Origin: Terebella lapidaria
Taxonomy: Eukaryota; Annelida; Polychaeta; Terebellida; Terebellidae
Assembly (NCBI GenBank): GCA_949152475.1
Contig: OX424561.1
Location: 18,594,481 to 18,658,480, forward strand
DNA: 64,000 nt
Reading direction: 5' to 3'
Numbering within the stretch: position 1 is the first letter of the stretch; each line of letters begins with the position of its first letter. The position numbers and the translations under genes were made by a program. The notes below the pieces were generated by a model. The model searched no databases. It was given only the letters and a program-made list of their open reading frames with translations, and was not told the DNA's origin. This document shows, in pieces, positions 36,267-48,745 of the stretch.

Positions 36267-37928
36267 GGTGGTTAATGTCATTATTGTTCTATGTTCATTG
36301 TGTCAAAAGCATAAAACTAAGCATTCATGGAGCTACCATATTAAAACATATCACGATAAAATTAATACCACACCAACCAGTGTTTGATCAGTTGTGGTCC
36401 ATCATTGGAACCGGGCTCATTAAACCATAACCTGCACGTCTTTCCCTTCAATCACTTGCTGGTCGCCGACGTAGGCATTATTTATGACCGTTGGATTCCA
36501 CCTAGTGACTTCCTGAATCCGTTAATTTTGCCACATTATGCGTCTCCAAGCGATGTTTCCCGAACTAGACACAATGATTTGTGGACCAAAACACATTACC
36601 TTGGGGTGGAGTAGGCGCTGGTCATGGAGAGAAACGTATACATGCAGTCAAGGACAATATGCCTATATATAAATGAAATTGTTATATTTTTTTATGTCGA
36701 TAGCACTGCATGAAGGATTTACAATGAGCAGTGGTTCGACTGGTTTCATCGGAGCAACAAACGTTTTGACATTTTAAGTAAATCAGCAGTTGAAATGAAA
36801 TACTAGTACATCAATCAAATATGTTTGCATTCTCACATATAATATACGTAGAATCAATACCCAGTATTAAGTATTCCGAGCAAACAAAACAGGGTCCGTT
36901 ATCCAATCTCATAGTTCAGGGACAGAAAGTCATATCAGGCATACGAAGTGAGAACCCCCTCATGAACCCCCCAAAATGGCCATTAGGAGGTGAAATCAGG
37001 TGTTCCGGAAAGAGTGAGCATTTCCTGCCCCACAAGTGGCACCCGTCATGAATTCCCCCAAATTAGCATAAAAATAGATCTAGTTGCATGGCAGACATAG
37101 ATTTGGTGTATTTATCAACCAGATCATGATGACGTCCATAGAATTTCTTAACTGCAGCTATAAGTCGTGGTAAAACATAACCTTGTCGCAGCAGTTTAGA
37201 GACTAAACTGCTGCGACATCATCATAAAATCATCCAGTCAAGTGTCTATTTTCTAAGACAAGCCCAGAGACATGCCAAGAGACATGTGTATTGTTGTATT
37301 TTCGACAGAAACAAATAGTAGTCATGATCTACCAATGAAGATCAATATCAGAAAAACAAAGCAATCGATTATCAAGATGGACCCATAATTCCAGGCAGTG
37401 TATTTCCTGCCTCACACGAGGGGCACCCTGCATCAGTCTGTGTTTATAAAAGGAGTGGTGATGGTGTCGATTGTTGACAGGCGTTGACAGGCATTCATAA
37501 AACAAATGTCAATATTTCATTTTGGTCATAAAGTCACCGCACCCAACATGAGTAACAGTGAGATAAGGTCCCAGTTGTCGTCTAACCTTGAATGGTTCAA
37601 TCTGCGGAAGCGGGGTTTAGTTGTTTGGCGGTGTGATAAGGGAAAGACAATATTATTATCCAAATAAGCTCGTGAAGACCCTGGGCAAAACAACCCATCC
37701 GACTCATCTCTTCTAGGGTAATAATGAAAAGACCAATTTTTGGATAATCCTTTCTTTGTCTCGGCATCATTAGACAGGTCTTCAGGACATAAACAATGTC
37801 AGTAAAACTGTGCAGAAACCTGTTGGACATTTCAGCCAAAGCAATATTTATACATCTGCTTACCTTCACCTTCAAGTTTTCAACAAAACAATGCCAGTGG
37901 GACTGGTTATAGTACCGTTTTGATCCTT
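36267..37928 (+). repeat. Block C, first of two near-identical 1.66-kb tandem copies
   Basis: It runs from GGTGGTTAATGTCATTATTG to TTTTGATCCTT and is repeated immediately at 37929-39591. The copies differ at only a handful of positions, so this duplication is very recent. The right half of the unit, including a small open frame on the minus strand (37597-37875), has no recognised protein motif. The unit contains a perfect hairpin at 37185-37217. It is homologous to 61950-62560 and to the fragment at 27560-27850. Confidence 0.95.
37185..37217. repeat. Perfect 15-bp hairpin with 3-nt loop
   Basis: GTCGCAGCAGTTTAG, loop AGA, CTAAACTGCTGCGAC. It is repeated without change at 38848-38880 in the second copy. 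No T-run follows, so a terminator reading is not indicated. It could be a short foldback insertion. Confidence 0.85.
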
Positions 37929-39591
37929 GGTGGTTAATGTCATTATTGTTCTATGTTCATTGTGTCAAAAGCATAAAACTAAGCATTCATGGAGCTACCA
38001 TATTAAAACATATCACGATAAAATTAATACCACACCAACCAGTGTTTGATCAGTTGTGGTCCATCATTGGAACCGGGCTCATTAAACCATAACCTGCACG
38101 TCTTTCCCTTCAATCACTTGCTGGTCGCCGACGTAGGCATTATTTATGACCGTTGGATTCCACCTAGTGACTTCCTGAATCCGTTAATTTTGCCACATTA
38201 TGCGTCTCCAAGCGATGTTTCCCGAACTAGACACAGTGATTTGTGGACCAAAACACATTACCTTGGGGTGGAGTAGGCGCTGGTCATGGAGAGAAACGTA
38301 TACATGCAGTCAAGGACAATATGCCTATATATAAATGAAATTGTTATATTTTTTTTATGTCGATAGCACTGCATGAAGGATTTACAATGAGCAGTGGTTC
38401 GACTGGTTTCATCGGAGCAACAAACGTTTTGACATTTTAAGTAAATCAGCAGTTGAAATGAAATACTAGTACATCAATCAAATATGTTTGCATTCTCACA
38501 TATAATATACGTAGAATCAATACCCAGTATTAAGTATTCCGAGCAAACAAAACAGGGTCCGTTATCCAATCTCATAGTTCAGGGACAGAAAGTCATATCA
38601 GGCATACGAAGTGAGAACCCCCTCATGAACCCCCCAAAATGGCCATTAAGAGGTGAAATCAGGTGTTCCGTAAAGAGTGAGCATTTCCTGCCCCACAAGT
38701 GGCACCCGTCATGAATTCCCCCAAATTAGCATAAAAATAGATCTAGTTGCATGGCAGACATAGATTTGGTGTATTTATCAACCAGATCATGATGACGTCC
38801 ATAGAATTTCTTAACTGCAGCTATAAGTCGTGGTAAAACATAACCTTGTCGCAGCAGTTTAGAGACTAAACTGCTGCGACATCATCATAAAATCATCCAG
38901 TCAAGTGTCTATTTTCTAAGACAAGCCCAGAGACATGCCAAGAGACATGTGTATTGTTGTATTTTCGACAGAAACAAATAGTAGTCATGATCTACCAATG
39001 AAGATCAATATCAGAAAAACAAAGGAATCGATTATCAAGATGGACCCATAATTCCAGGCAGTGTATTTCCTGCCTCACACGAGGGGCACCCTGCATCAGT
39101 CTGTGTTTATAAAAGGAGTGGTGATGGTGTCGATTGTTGACAGGCGTTGACAGGCATTCATAAAACAAATGTCAATATTTCATTTTGGTCATAAAGTCAC
39201 CGCACCCAACATGAGTAACAGTGAGATAAGGTCCCAGTTGTCGTCTAACCTTGAATGGTTCAATCTGCGGAAGCGGGGTTTAGTTGTTTGGCGGTGTGAT
39301 AAGGGAAAGACAATATTATTATCCAAATAAGCTCGTGAAGACCCTGGGCAAAACAACCCATCCGACTCATCTCTTCTAGGGTAATAATGAAAAGACCAAT
39401 TTTTGGATAATCCTTTCTTTGTCTCGGCATCATTAGACAGGTCTTCAGGACATAAACAATGTCAGTAAAACTGTGCAGAAACCTGTTGGACATTTCAGCC
39501 AAAGCAATATTTATACATCTGCTTACCTTCACCTTCAAGTTTTCAACAAAACAATGCCAGTGGGACTGGTTATAGTACCGTTTTGATCCTT
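37929..39591 (+). repeat. Block C, second tandem copy
   Basis: The spacing from the first copy is 1662 bp, becoming 1663 bp after one extra T in the T-run near 38350. Other differences include A/G at 36571 versus 38233 and small changes near 38640-38680. The hairpin recurs at 38848-38880. Confidence 0.95.
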
Positions 39592-40800
39592 CTGGTATCA
39601 ATTGTACTGTACCATGTGTTTGTTGCACAATGTAAGTATCAATCTATTACCACCATTACAGCCAAATTTTAATGACTCCAACATGAATAACAAACGTAAA
39701 ATACAACATTTTGCAATAGAAACAAAGTCCGACCAATTACTTCATCAAAAGACACACTATCACATTAGGGGCGGACAGTGTGGTAAATGTAGTTTTTCTA
39801 CTGTACACCTGATGGAATTAGTATACAACTGCCCAACAACCTATGAAAATGATTTAGAAATCCGAAGCAAACCCCATGCAATAGATATATGCGAGTACAT
39901 AAGTACCTAATCAAAAGCCAGAAGGCTGCTGAGTTGATGGTATCCTCGGAACAGACAACGTCCACCAGCCGTAACACCGGCTCAGTGGTATGAATGTAAG
40001 TATCAATCTATTACCACCATGACAGCCAAATTTTGATGATTCCAATAACAAACATAAAATACAATATTTTGCGATAGAAACAAAGCCCGACCAACTACTT
40101 TATGAAAAGACACACTGGCGTCATCTGGGGCAGACAGTGTGGTAAATGTAATTGTTTCTACTGTACACCTGGTGGAATTAGTATACAACTGCCCAACAAC
40201 CTATGAAAACAATTTAGAAATCCGAAACAAACCCCATGGAATAGATATACGACAAGTACATAAGTACCCAATCACAAGCCAAAAGGCTACTGAGTTGATG
40301 GTATCCTCGGGGACAGATTAACGTCCACCAGCAGCGACACCGGCTCAGTGGTATGAATGTAAGTATCAATCTATTACCACCAATACGACCAAATTTTGAT
40401 GATGCCAACCACAAATGTAAAATACAATATTTCTTTTGCAATAGAAACAAAGCCCGACCAAATAGTTTATCCGAAGACACACTGGCGTCATCAGGGGCAG
40501 ACAGTGTGGTAAATGTAGTTGTTTCTACTGTACACCTGATGGAATTAGTATACAACTGCCCAACAACCTATGAAACAATTTAGAAATCCGAAACAACCCC
40601 CATGGAATAGATATACGGTAAGTACCCAATCACAAACCAAAAGGCTAATGACTTGATGGTATCCTTGGGGACAGATTTAACGTCCAACAGCAGCGACACC
40701 GGCTCAGTGGTATGAATGTATGTAAGTATCATTCTATTACCACCAATACAACCAAATTTTGATGATGCCAACCACAAACGTAAAAACATGCAATAGACTA
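39592..40800 (+). repeat. Array of ~360-bp tandem repeats (three full units plus part)
   Basis: Units are marked by AATGTAAGTATCAATCTATT at about 39630, 39991 and 40357, with a variant at 40715, giving periods of about 361-366 bp. Each unit contains 'gacacactggcgtcatc' and 'tgtggtaaatgta', then a 'cctatgaaaa' stretch and finally 'ggtatcctcgg'. Homologous sequence occurs inverted at 13500-14000 and singly at 48480-48745. Similar minus-strand frames in each unit (about 60 codons) come from the repeat. The array lies exactly between the large copies I and II. Confidence 0.85.
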
Positions 40801-42920
40801 TCACAAGGAAGTGAATATAATTTTGATATATCTGCTGGGCTATGATGGTATTTTCTTGGCATCGTTCTCACCATCCACAGGGGAAGCTTCCTGATTTAAT
40901 ATACTATAAAACCAGAATATACATCTTCTCACTCGTTCTGTTTACTTTATGCATCCCCGATCTGCACGATTGACATTCATAACCAAAGTATGAGCTCCAA
41001 TGATTCTGGACACAATTAGTGCATCGATAGTACTATATTTTGACACGTAGTCTTGAATACGTGTGGTAATGGTATAAACAAAACTGGTCAATGATGGTGA
41101 TGGATCACTTTCAATGTTGACCTGTTTTGAGACAACGCATTGTGTTAACAGGTCCAACCGACATACAATGGAAACCAAAACAAAGAATATCTGATCACGA
41201 TTATAAAATAAAAGCATTCTTGGCATAGAACAAACAAACCTAACTGTGTGACTTACTATTGTTCGTGCAGGATATAATTGTTGTTGTCGCACTGGCTTCA
41301 CACTATATGGATTCTACCTGTGAAACTATTACCTGTGAAACTAATGATCTTGTGACATATCTACTGACGATAAGATTTTGTCATAATCCCTAACCAACGA
41401 CGTCTAATGTTTATACGATATACATTAAATACAAATACATTCACAGGCTATACATTAAATTTTGCATTCAATGCAAACGGATCAACTCCACATAAACAGC
41501 TTTGCACAATGCACCCTGATTTGAATTATGTTGTGTTTTTTCTTCAACTTGACTTGTATTTTCTTCAATATAGTATTGTATAATTTTTACCTGTGTGTTC
41601 CTGACCTATATCCATTGATTGTTGTTGACGGTGTTGACGGTCATCAAAATTACATGGCGACATGCCATGACCCTGCATTATTGTTGTGAAAACGAAACAT
41701 TTTTGTTCACAAAAGCAGCATGGCAGGGTGAGCATACTTACAAAAAAGCTTGTGCTGAACAATGTTGTGTGCTAAGCGGCGTGGAAAGGTGCTAAATGGC
41801 ACCGGAAGTTGAAGAAATTATCTAATTGTGTAAGGACACCACTGAGGTGGCGACCAATGAACATAATCACATACTTTCATAATAATGATTTTCATAGATA
41901 AAGTTTCATAGATATTATTTTATAAGCCAAACAACCTACAATAAGCACTATTCTAATGATAATGAGTGGAATAATATACAAAAAAGTATGTTGGAAAAGG
42001 TTTTCTTGTGCTTATCAGATTCCAGTTACGAAAATTCCATATAAAAGGAGTTAACGTACCTTATTGATTCAAAGCTGAAGATAAGAATTGAAAAAGACTG
42101 ATAATCCATATATATACTGTATAGAATCAAATAGGTATGACCGCTAATCCGTATCATTTGTGAATCACGTATTTGACGTGGTCACGAGTATTTTTATACA
42201 TATTTCCTATGCTGTTGACCATTTGTCACAGGGTAATAAATGAAATAAAATAGTGTTTGCGCTATAAAAAGGTCTCATGTTATAAACGTGAGACATGACG
42301 TTTAAATCTAAAAATAATTTCATGAAAGTGTTTAGGGAACGCTTTGTGAAAACTTCTCTTAACAGTTTGCGAGTTCTTGTCAACTGTGTTCTCAAGCCAA
42401 GAAGCGCCGGAAGTTTTTGGTTGTGGTTGCTATGGCCATATCTGGATAGCAAGAATCCTGATATTTCTTTTTGACTGCTTGGGCAGGGGTGATATTTTGT
42501 TCCTTATTTGTTGGACAAATCAAGTTTCCCAATGCCAATAACTAATAACCAACGCAGAAATTATACTTATACGTGATTATTGCTTATGTAGTTCACTCAT
42601 AGTTCACTTGACCCAGGATATATAGGTACCATATACCACATATATCATATATGAGTTCAGTATTCATCCGATCCCACAGGTCTTACAATATACAGAATAC
42701 TGACGAGTTATTTCGAATATTTAAGTAATGTTTTTTAAGAGGAACAATGGTTGGTGCGTATGGAATGACAACGAGTCCAATTATCTCTACCACCACATGA
42801 ATATAGGATACACCATGCGAACTAAACCTGATATATTCTCAATCTGGTGCTGTAGTAAGTATAACTCGAATGAAATTCGTCATTCAAGGGAAAAAAAAGA
42901 TGCATACTGAGCACATTACC

Positions 42921-43785
42921 TACGGAAGCGTAGAAGGGCCACCCAGGAATTTTTTTTTTTTTTAAATTCCCGACTTAGTAACTCGATATTATCGACTTAG
43001 TATCTCGATAATATCGACTTAGTATCTCGATAATATCGACTTAAGAGTGGATCAGGCACAGGAAGAATAATTTTTTTCAAATTCCCGAGTTAGTAAGTCG
43101 ATAATATCGAATTAGTAACTCGATAATATCGAGTTAGTATCTCGATAATATCGAGTTAGTAAGTCGATAATATCAAGTTAGTAACTCGATAATATCGAGT
43201 TAGTATCTCGATAATATCGACTTAGTAACTCGATAATATCGAGTTAGTATCTCGATAATATCGACTTAGTAACTCGATAATATCGAGTTAGTATCTCGAT
43301 AATATCGACTTAGTAACTCGATAATATCGACTTAGTATCTCGACTTAAATCACAGCACATGATATATAGTCTGCTTGTGCAAATACATAATGAGAAAACA
43401 AATAAACATTACTGATTTTATATGAGGGTCAAATACTGTTAGAACTCTATTATGTAATTAATGTAATTGATATTTACATCAGAGGGGAAAGTTTTCATTT
43501 TAGATATCATTTATATCAATGTTCACACGTGGACATATACGCCAATTGACACAGTCGTTATTGGTTACCCACGTACATTATACATACATGTACACATGGG
43601 CCGGACAACCCACTAATATTAAGTCGATATTATCGAGTTACAAAGTCGATGTTATCGAGTTACTAACTCGATATTATCGAGATACTAACTCGATATTATC
43701 GAGATACTAAGTCGATATTATCGAGTTACTAAGTCGGGAATTTAAAAAAAAATAATTTTCCTGGGTGGCCCTTCTACGCTTCCGT
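42921..43785. mobile_element. MITE with palindromic minisatellite core and 8-bp target duplication
   Basis: Ends TACGGAAGCGTAGAAGGGCC and its inverse form a long terminal inverted repeat that continues through ACCCAGGAA, a T-run and AAATTCCCGACTTAG (over 50 bp). The element is flanked by ACATTACC at 42913-42920 and 43786-43793. The empty site in block A copy I reads ACATCACC (17541-17548), followed by the same CAGAAAA sequence. The interior (about 42970-43345 and 43620-43740) is a run of ~23-bp units around CTCGATAATATCGAG. A 270-bp non-repetitive stretch lies between. An 8-bp duplication fits hAT, but the termini are not classical hAT ends. Confidence 0.85.
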
Positions 43786-44167
43786 ACATTACCAGAAAAT
43801 CATCATGCAACTAATCGAATCGAGCTAATCAACTATGAATTACTCCATATGAAAATAGCTTTCTTACCGACATGTCATACCAAACATGCTACTCGCTGGT
43901 GAAAACTTAATATCCTCTTCCCTCGGTTCTACGCCACCTACCTTTGACAAGTTTAAGCCCACATCGCCATGAACTTCAATGAGAGGGCCTGAGGTCTTTG
44001 GTCAGGTCTTATGCAGGCACAAAACTCTTCTCAATGAAACTTTACACAATGAAAGCCCCAAGCATTCCCCATCAGGAGCCATGTTTCCGAATCGCCTGCA
44101 CTCTTCGTCATAAAGGTTTCAATTCAAAAAGATTCAGCATTTCATAAAATCATGTTACAATATTTTT

Positions 44168-46793
44168 TTCGAAGATTCGTATATATCAAAATGTAGCACC
44201 ATGGTCATATTGGTTTATCTTTTGATGTATGTCAAAGAAGGATTTATATGTGATAAAAACAGAAATCTGCCATTTTAACGAAGAACGAAAATGTATAGTT
44301 GCTCTGGCAACTAATAAACAACATGATTTTCATGGTCACCATAAATGTTATACGTGACTGAACAAATTATTGCATCGTTTCGGAGAAAAATAGAAAATTT
44401 CAATAAAAGGGCATGTATCGCCGTATGATTGAGTCTAACATGCACCCGTGGAGGAAGCTAGTACAGCCAGTATATTTTCTCGAAATTGGCTTTCTTGACC
44501 TGAAACATAATCGAATTGAATTTTCCATTTCCAAGTAAGAAAGCAGAATACGATGCCAGTTAAGGCATACGTTTGGGGACCAATATAAAGTCATATTGGT
44601 TTTTGGTGACATTGCACTTGATCTTGAATTGAGCTTGATATTGCATAATTTTGAAAGATCGTAATAGAGGTTCATAGCACATTGGGTCAGTTTTCCCATC
44701 AGTGAACCGTTAAGCTACTGGTAGGTATTACGGGCATACAAAAACATTTAAATTCGATTTATTTCACACATGTTTGTATTATTTACTCGACACCGCATAA
44801 TATGGTTGCCGCTTGAGCCACCCTGCTATTTCACCACGTGTGGAATTCGTATGTATCAAAATGTAGCACCATGGTCATATTGGTTTATCTTTTGATATAT
44901 GTCAAAGAAGGATTTATATGTGATAAAAATTAGGCCAAGGGCCAAAGATAGGTTACCGGACAATGTTTAATATTTTAGATGTTAGCCAGGTCACTGGTTA
45001 AAGTCAAGGTCATAAGAATATTCAGCATATATAATATTAAGCATGTATCATGTCCACAGTTGATTGCTAAGCTGTAAATTCAAAACAGAGAGATATTAGC
45101 AATTTTGTGCTATGGCCTTGAAAATGAAGGCAAAAGGTCAAATTCAAGGTCATCGAAATATTCAGTGTATATCACTTTCTATATGTCCACAATTGATTCC
45201 CAAGCCATACAGTCAATAGAGGAGCAAGATATGAGCCAGTTTGTACTTGGACCTTGAAAATGAGGTCAGAGGTCAAATTCAAGGTCACGAGAATATTCAG
45301 CATATATCATTTCCTATATGTCCACAATTGATTCCTAAGCTGTAAAATCGATAATAAGTGAGATATTATTAGCCACTTTGTCCTGTGACCTTGAAAATGA
45401 GGTCAAAGGTCAAATTCAAGGTCACGACAATAATTTGCATATATCATTTCCTATATGTTCAGAACTGATTCGTAAGCCGTAAAGTCGATGACAAGCGAGA
45501 TATTAGCTATTTTGTCCTATGACCTTGAAAATGGGGTCAAAGGTCAAATTTAAGGTCATCAGAATAATCAGCATATATCATTTCCTATATGTCCACAATT
45601 GATACCTAAGATGTAGAGTCGATAATAAGCGAGATATAAGCCATTTTGTCCTATGACCTTGAAAATGGGGTCAAAGGTCAAATTCATGGTCATCAGAATA
45701 TTCAGCATATATCATTTCCTATATGTCCACAATTGATTCCTAAGCTGTAGAGTCAATAATAAGCAAGATATAAGCCAATTTGTGCTCTGACCTTGAAACT
45801 GAGGTCAGAGGTCAAATTCAAGGTCACGAGAATATTTAGGATATATCATTTCCTATATGTCAACAATTGATTCCTAGTCTCTAATCTCAATATTAAGTGA
45901 GATATTAGGCATAATGTGTCCCATTATGAGGCATAGGAGAATTTAACATGGGAAAGTCCCATTTGGGCCGAGTTTGGGCCAAAATTTCGAGCGATTCAAG
46001 CGCAACGAAATTTATAGACATCATAGAAGTACATATGAAGAGTGTTATGTATCAAAAAGAAAAAAAGTTACTGAACAGATTTTGAGAAAATGGCCGCCAA
46101 AGTCCAAAATCAGGCATTTTTCGTCGAAAACGGCCGCCATTTTGAAAAAAATGCGAAAATCAAAAAACTAAAAAATACCTCCTTCTTGAATTATTTTTAA
46201 GTATTTCTGTGCAAAATTTCAGAAAAATTCGCCCATAAACAAAAAAGATAAAAATGTGGACGACGACGACAGACGACGACGACGGACGACGGACGACGAC
46301 GGACGACGGACGCAACGCCATGCCAATAGGTTATCGGACCATAGGTCCGGTAACCTAAAAACAGAAGTCTGCCATTTTAACGAAGAACGAAAATGTATAG
46401 TTGCTCTGGCAACTAATAAACAACATTATTTTCATGGTCACCATAAATGTGATACGTGACTGAACAAATTATTGCATCGTTTCGGAGAAAAATAGATAAT
46501 TTCAATAAAAGGGCATGTATCGCCGTATGATTGAGTCTAACATGCACCCGTGGAGGAAGCTAGTACAGCCAGTATATTTTCTCGAAATTGGCTTTCTTGA
46601 CCTGAAACATGCTCGAATTGAGTTTTCCATTTCTGAGTAACAAAAACAGAATACGATGCCAGTTAAGGCATACGTTTGGGGACCAATATAAAGTCATACT
46701 GGCTTTTTGGTGACATTGCACTTGATCTTGAATTGAGCTTGATCTTGCATAATTTCGAAAGATCAGAGCCAACCTGCTATTTCACCACGTGTA
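44168..46793 (+). repeat. Local tandem duplication, second copy split by element F
   Basis: The first copy is 44168-44848. The second starts at about 44849 (ATTCGTATGTATCAAAATGT), is interrupted by element F at 44930-46358, and ends at about 46793 (CTATTTCACCACGTGT). The second copy lacks about 160 bp present in the first (about 44670-44820). Both are related to 18290-18600 of copy I. Confidence 0.85.
44930..46358 (+). mobile_element. Hairpin-ended composite element, family 2, copy F (complete, dated by empty site)
   Basis: The left end reads TTAGGCCAAGGGCC..., leading to AGGTTACCGGACAA. The right end has a GACGACGGAC microsatellite and the hairpin TTATCGGACC-ATA-GGTCCGGTAA, ending CCTAA. 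The intact site 680 bp upstream (GATAAAAACAG at 44252-44262) shows the insertion point: five A's lie once in the empty site and on both sides of the element, fitting a 3-5 bp A-only duplication. Tandem cores of about 134 bp carry AGGTCAAAGGTCA-type sites at 45263, 45400, 45534, 45668 and 45802. There is no coding sequence. Confidence 0.85.
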
Positions 46794-46799
46794 TTCCAC

Positions 46800-48107
46800 C
46801 AATTTAATTATATCAATCTCATATCATGTATGTGGAGTTGACATATCGACGTTGTGAAAATAAAGTAAAACGTCAACGTGCACACCATTCGTACATACAC
46901 TAGCACATGAACTGACCAGTTGTGTGCTGTGAATCTTCCAAACCCAATCTGTAACCATTAGCTTGAAAGTGATAGTTCATAAGTAAGTGTGATTCAATTT
47001 TAACATGTGTGTGTTCCAAGTAATGCAACTTAATGTGACAACGGTTCATGAATGGGTGTGATTAAACGTATATGTGACATTATTCGACAATACTTAGCAG
47101 CCAACTCAAATAGTACAGCATCTGTGATGTCTGCCAACTTTGAGCTGGGCAGACAATCTTGGCACATAATGCATCAAATTTTTGAGCGGACGTATCAGAG
47201 GCGCTAGATCATCCCATTACCTTGCAATCGCGTGGTTATATAACACAACAATTCGGATAAAAGATTATACCCAGTGAGTCCCCGACACTGCAAATGTCAA
47301 ATACTTACACGTCAACGGCTCAGTGAGAGAATACCAAGCGGCCAGTTCAAACATGTTTTTCTCAATGGAAGTTGATACATGTATTTTTTTTGTATAATCT
47401 TTATTCAATGATTTTCAAACAAGCAATAGCCGTTATGAATGGGTATCAAAGATACATGTATTTAAAATGGTCATTGGTGTAAAATGGTCATTGTTTTAGG
47501 TATCGTATTGTCGATATACTCACCAGCCAACTAACTTTACTGATCCGATGAAATATTGATTCAGGTTTCGAATGTAATTTTGTATGGCTATTGGCATTTG
47601 TGCATTGTGCTGCGTAATCTTATACAGTGAGTGACATCCTAAAAACCCATGGGACCATGCTGCTGAAAGGGGATGAAGTTATATATTCATTCAACTATTA
47701 TACAGTTATACTTTGTTTACAACTGTCTGGATTCCAACCTACTGTCAGTGACATCTTCGATGCATACATAATACACAATTGAAGCCTTCTTTTTCGTGGG
47801 TAGCTGGATGAAAACAAAAGATGGAAACATACGAAATCACTACTTGTATGCCTCTACTTGGGCCGTCTCTTGTTATACCGTAAATTGAGTCCAGTTGCCA
47901 CCCAGATGATCTCCTAGGATTTCGACGAAACCATATATACACTACAGCAGGACTATAAAATTACAGCCTGTTGTACACATAGTAGCACATAATATCCCGA
48001 GGATTATACGTTTCAATAAGTCAATCTAGTTCCGATTTCGCCAGTTAGTGTTCTATTAAAAGTTCATAATACAATATCACACTATTACATGATTACCACC
48101 GACACAG
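46800..48107. other. Block A sequence without gene
   Basis: Continues the homology with about 18700-21000 of copy I. For example, 47030-47060 parallels 18910-18930 ('tgtgacaacggttcatgaat') and 47590-47930 parallels 20640-20940. The open frame in copy I (20650-20934) is broken here. Confidence 0.5.
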
Positions 48108-48466
48108 CAGGGGCGTATCTAGAAATCCCAGACAGGGGGGGGGGGGTTCACAAAAAGAAGTGGATGGTCCGAGCACGAGCGCAGGGAGTCCCAAGCGGCC
48201 GGGGGTCTGGGGCCCGCTTAAGGGCCCCAGACGCTTAAGGGCCCCAGAAGCCCAACGCTTTTTGGCGTTTGCTGGTGCTTTGTAGCCCTATTCTGGGTAC
48301 ATATTACCCTTGGCGAGGCACAAGCGCAGCGAGTCCCAAGCGGCCGGGGGTCTGGGGCCCGCCTAAAGGCCACAGTCTCTCTAAAGAGGGGGCATAAAGA
48401 CATCATTTTGTCTGAAAGGGGGGGGGGGGGGGCACCTGTGCCCCCCACCCCCTAGATACGCCTATG
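48108..48466. mobile_element. GC-rich hAT-like MITE
   Basis: Ends CAGGGGCGTATCTAG and the inverse CTAGATACGCCTATG form an imperfect terminal inverted repeat. Flanks CGACACAG (48100-48107) and TCACACAG (48467-48474) agree at six of eight positions, fitting a decayed 8-bp hAT-type target duplication. The interior is strikingly GC-rich, with a duplicated block (GCGCAG.GAGTCCCAAGCGG at about 48179 and 48327) and two G-runs, the longer about 16. It sits beside a single ~360-bp repeat copy. Confidence 0.65.
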
Positions 48467-48479
48467 TCACACAGACACA

Positions 48480-48745
48480 TTTTGATGATGTAAAGAACAA
48501 GTGTACATGTTATATTAATAATGAAGCCCGGCCGGACATGAATATCGAAAGCCACACTGGCATCATCAGGGACAGTGTGTGAAATATAGGCGTTCCTACT
48601 GTACACTGGATGGAAATACCCACACAATACGTGTATGACAAGTACATAAGTACCTAGTCACAAACCAAAAGGCTACTCAGTTTTATGGTATCCTTGGGGA
48701 CAGAGTTAACGTCCATGACACCAGCTCAATGGCATGAATGTAAGT
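48480..48745 (+). repeat. Single diverged copy of the ~360-bp repeat
   Basis: Text such as 'gccacactggcatcatc', 'gtacataagtacctagtcacaaaccaaaaggctac' and 'ggtatccttggggacag', ending 'ggcatgaatgtaagtatc', matches the array at 39592-40800 in the same orientation. Confidence 0.75.

Noticed and set aside
37185..37217. Hairpin as a transcription terminator
   Set aside because: No gene ends nearby and no T-run follows. It is a eukaryotic repeat context.
43080..43345. Regular short repeats as a CRISPR array
   Set aside because: The units are adjacent ~23-bp palindromes without unique spacers, and they lie inside an inverted-repeat element of a eukaryotic genome.
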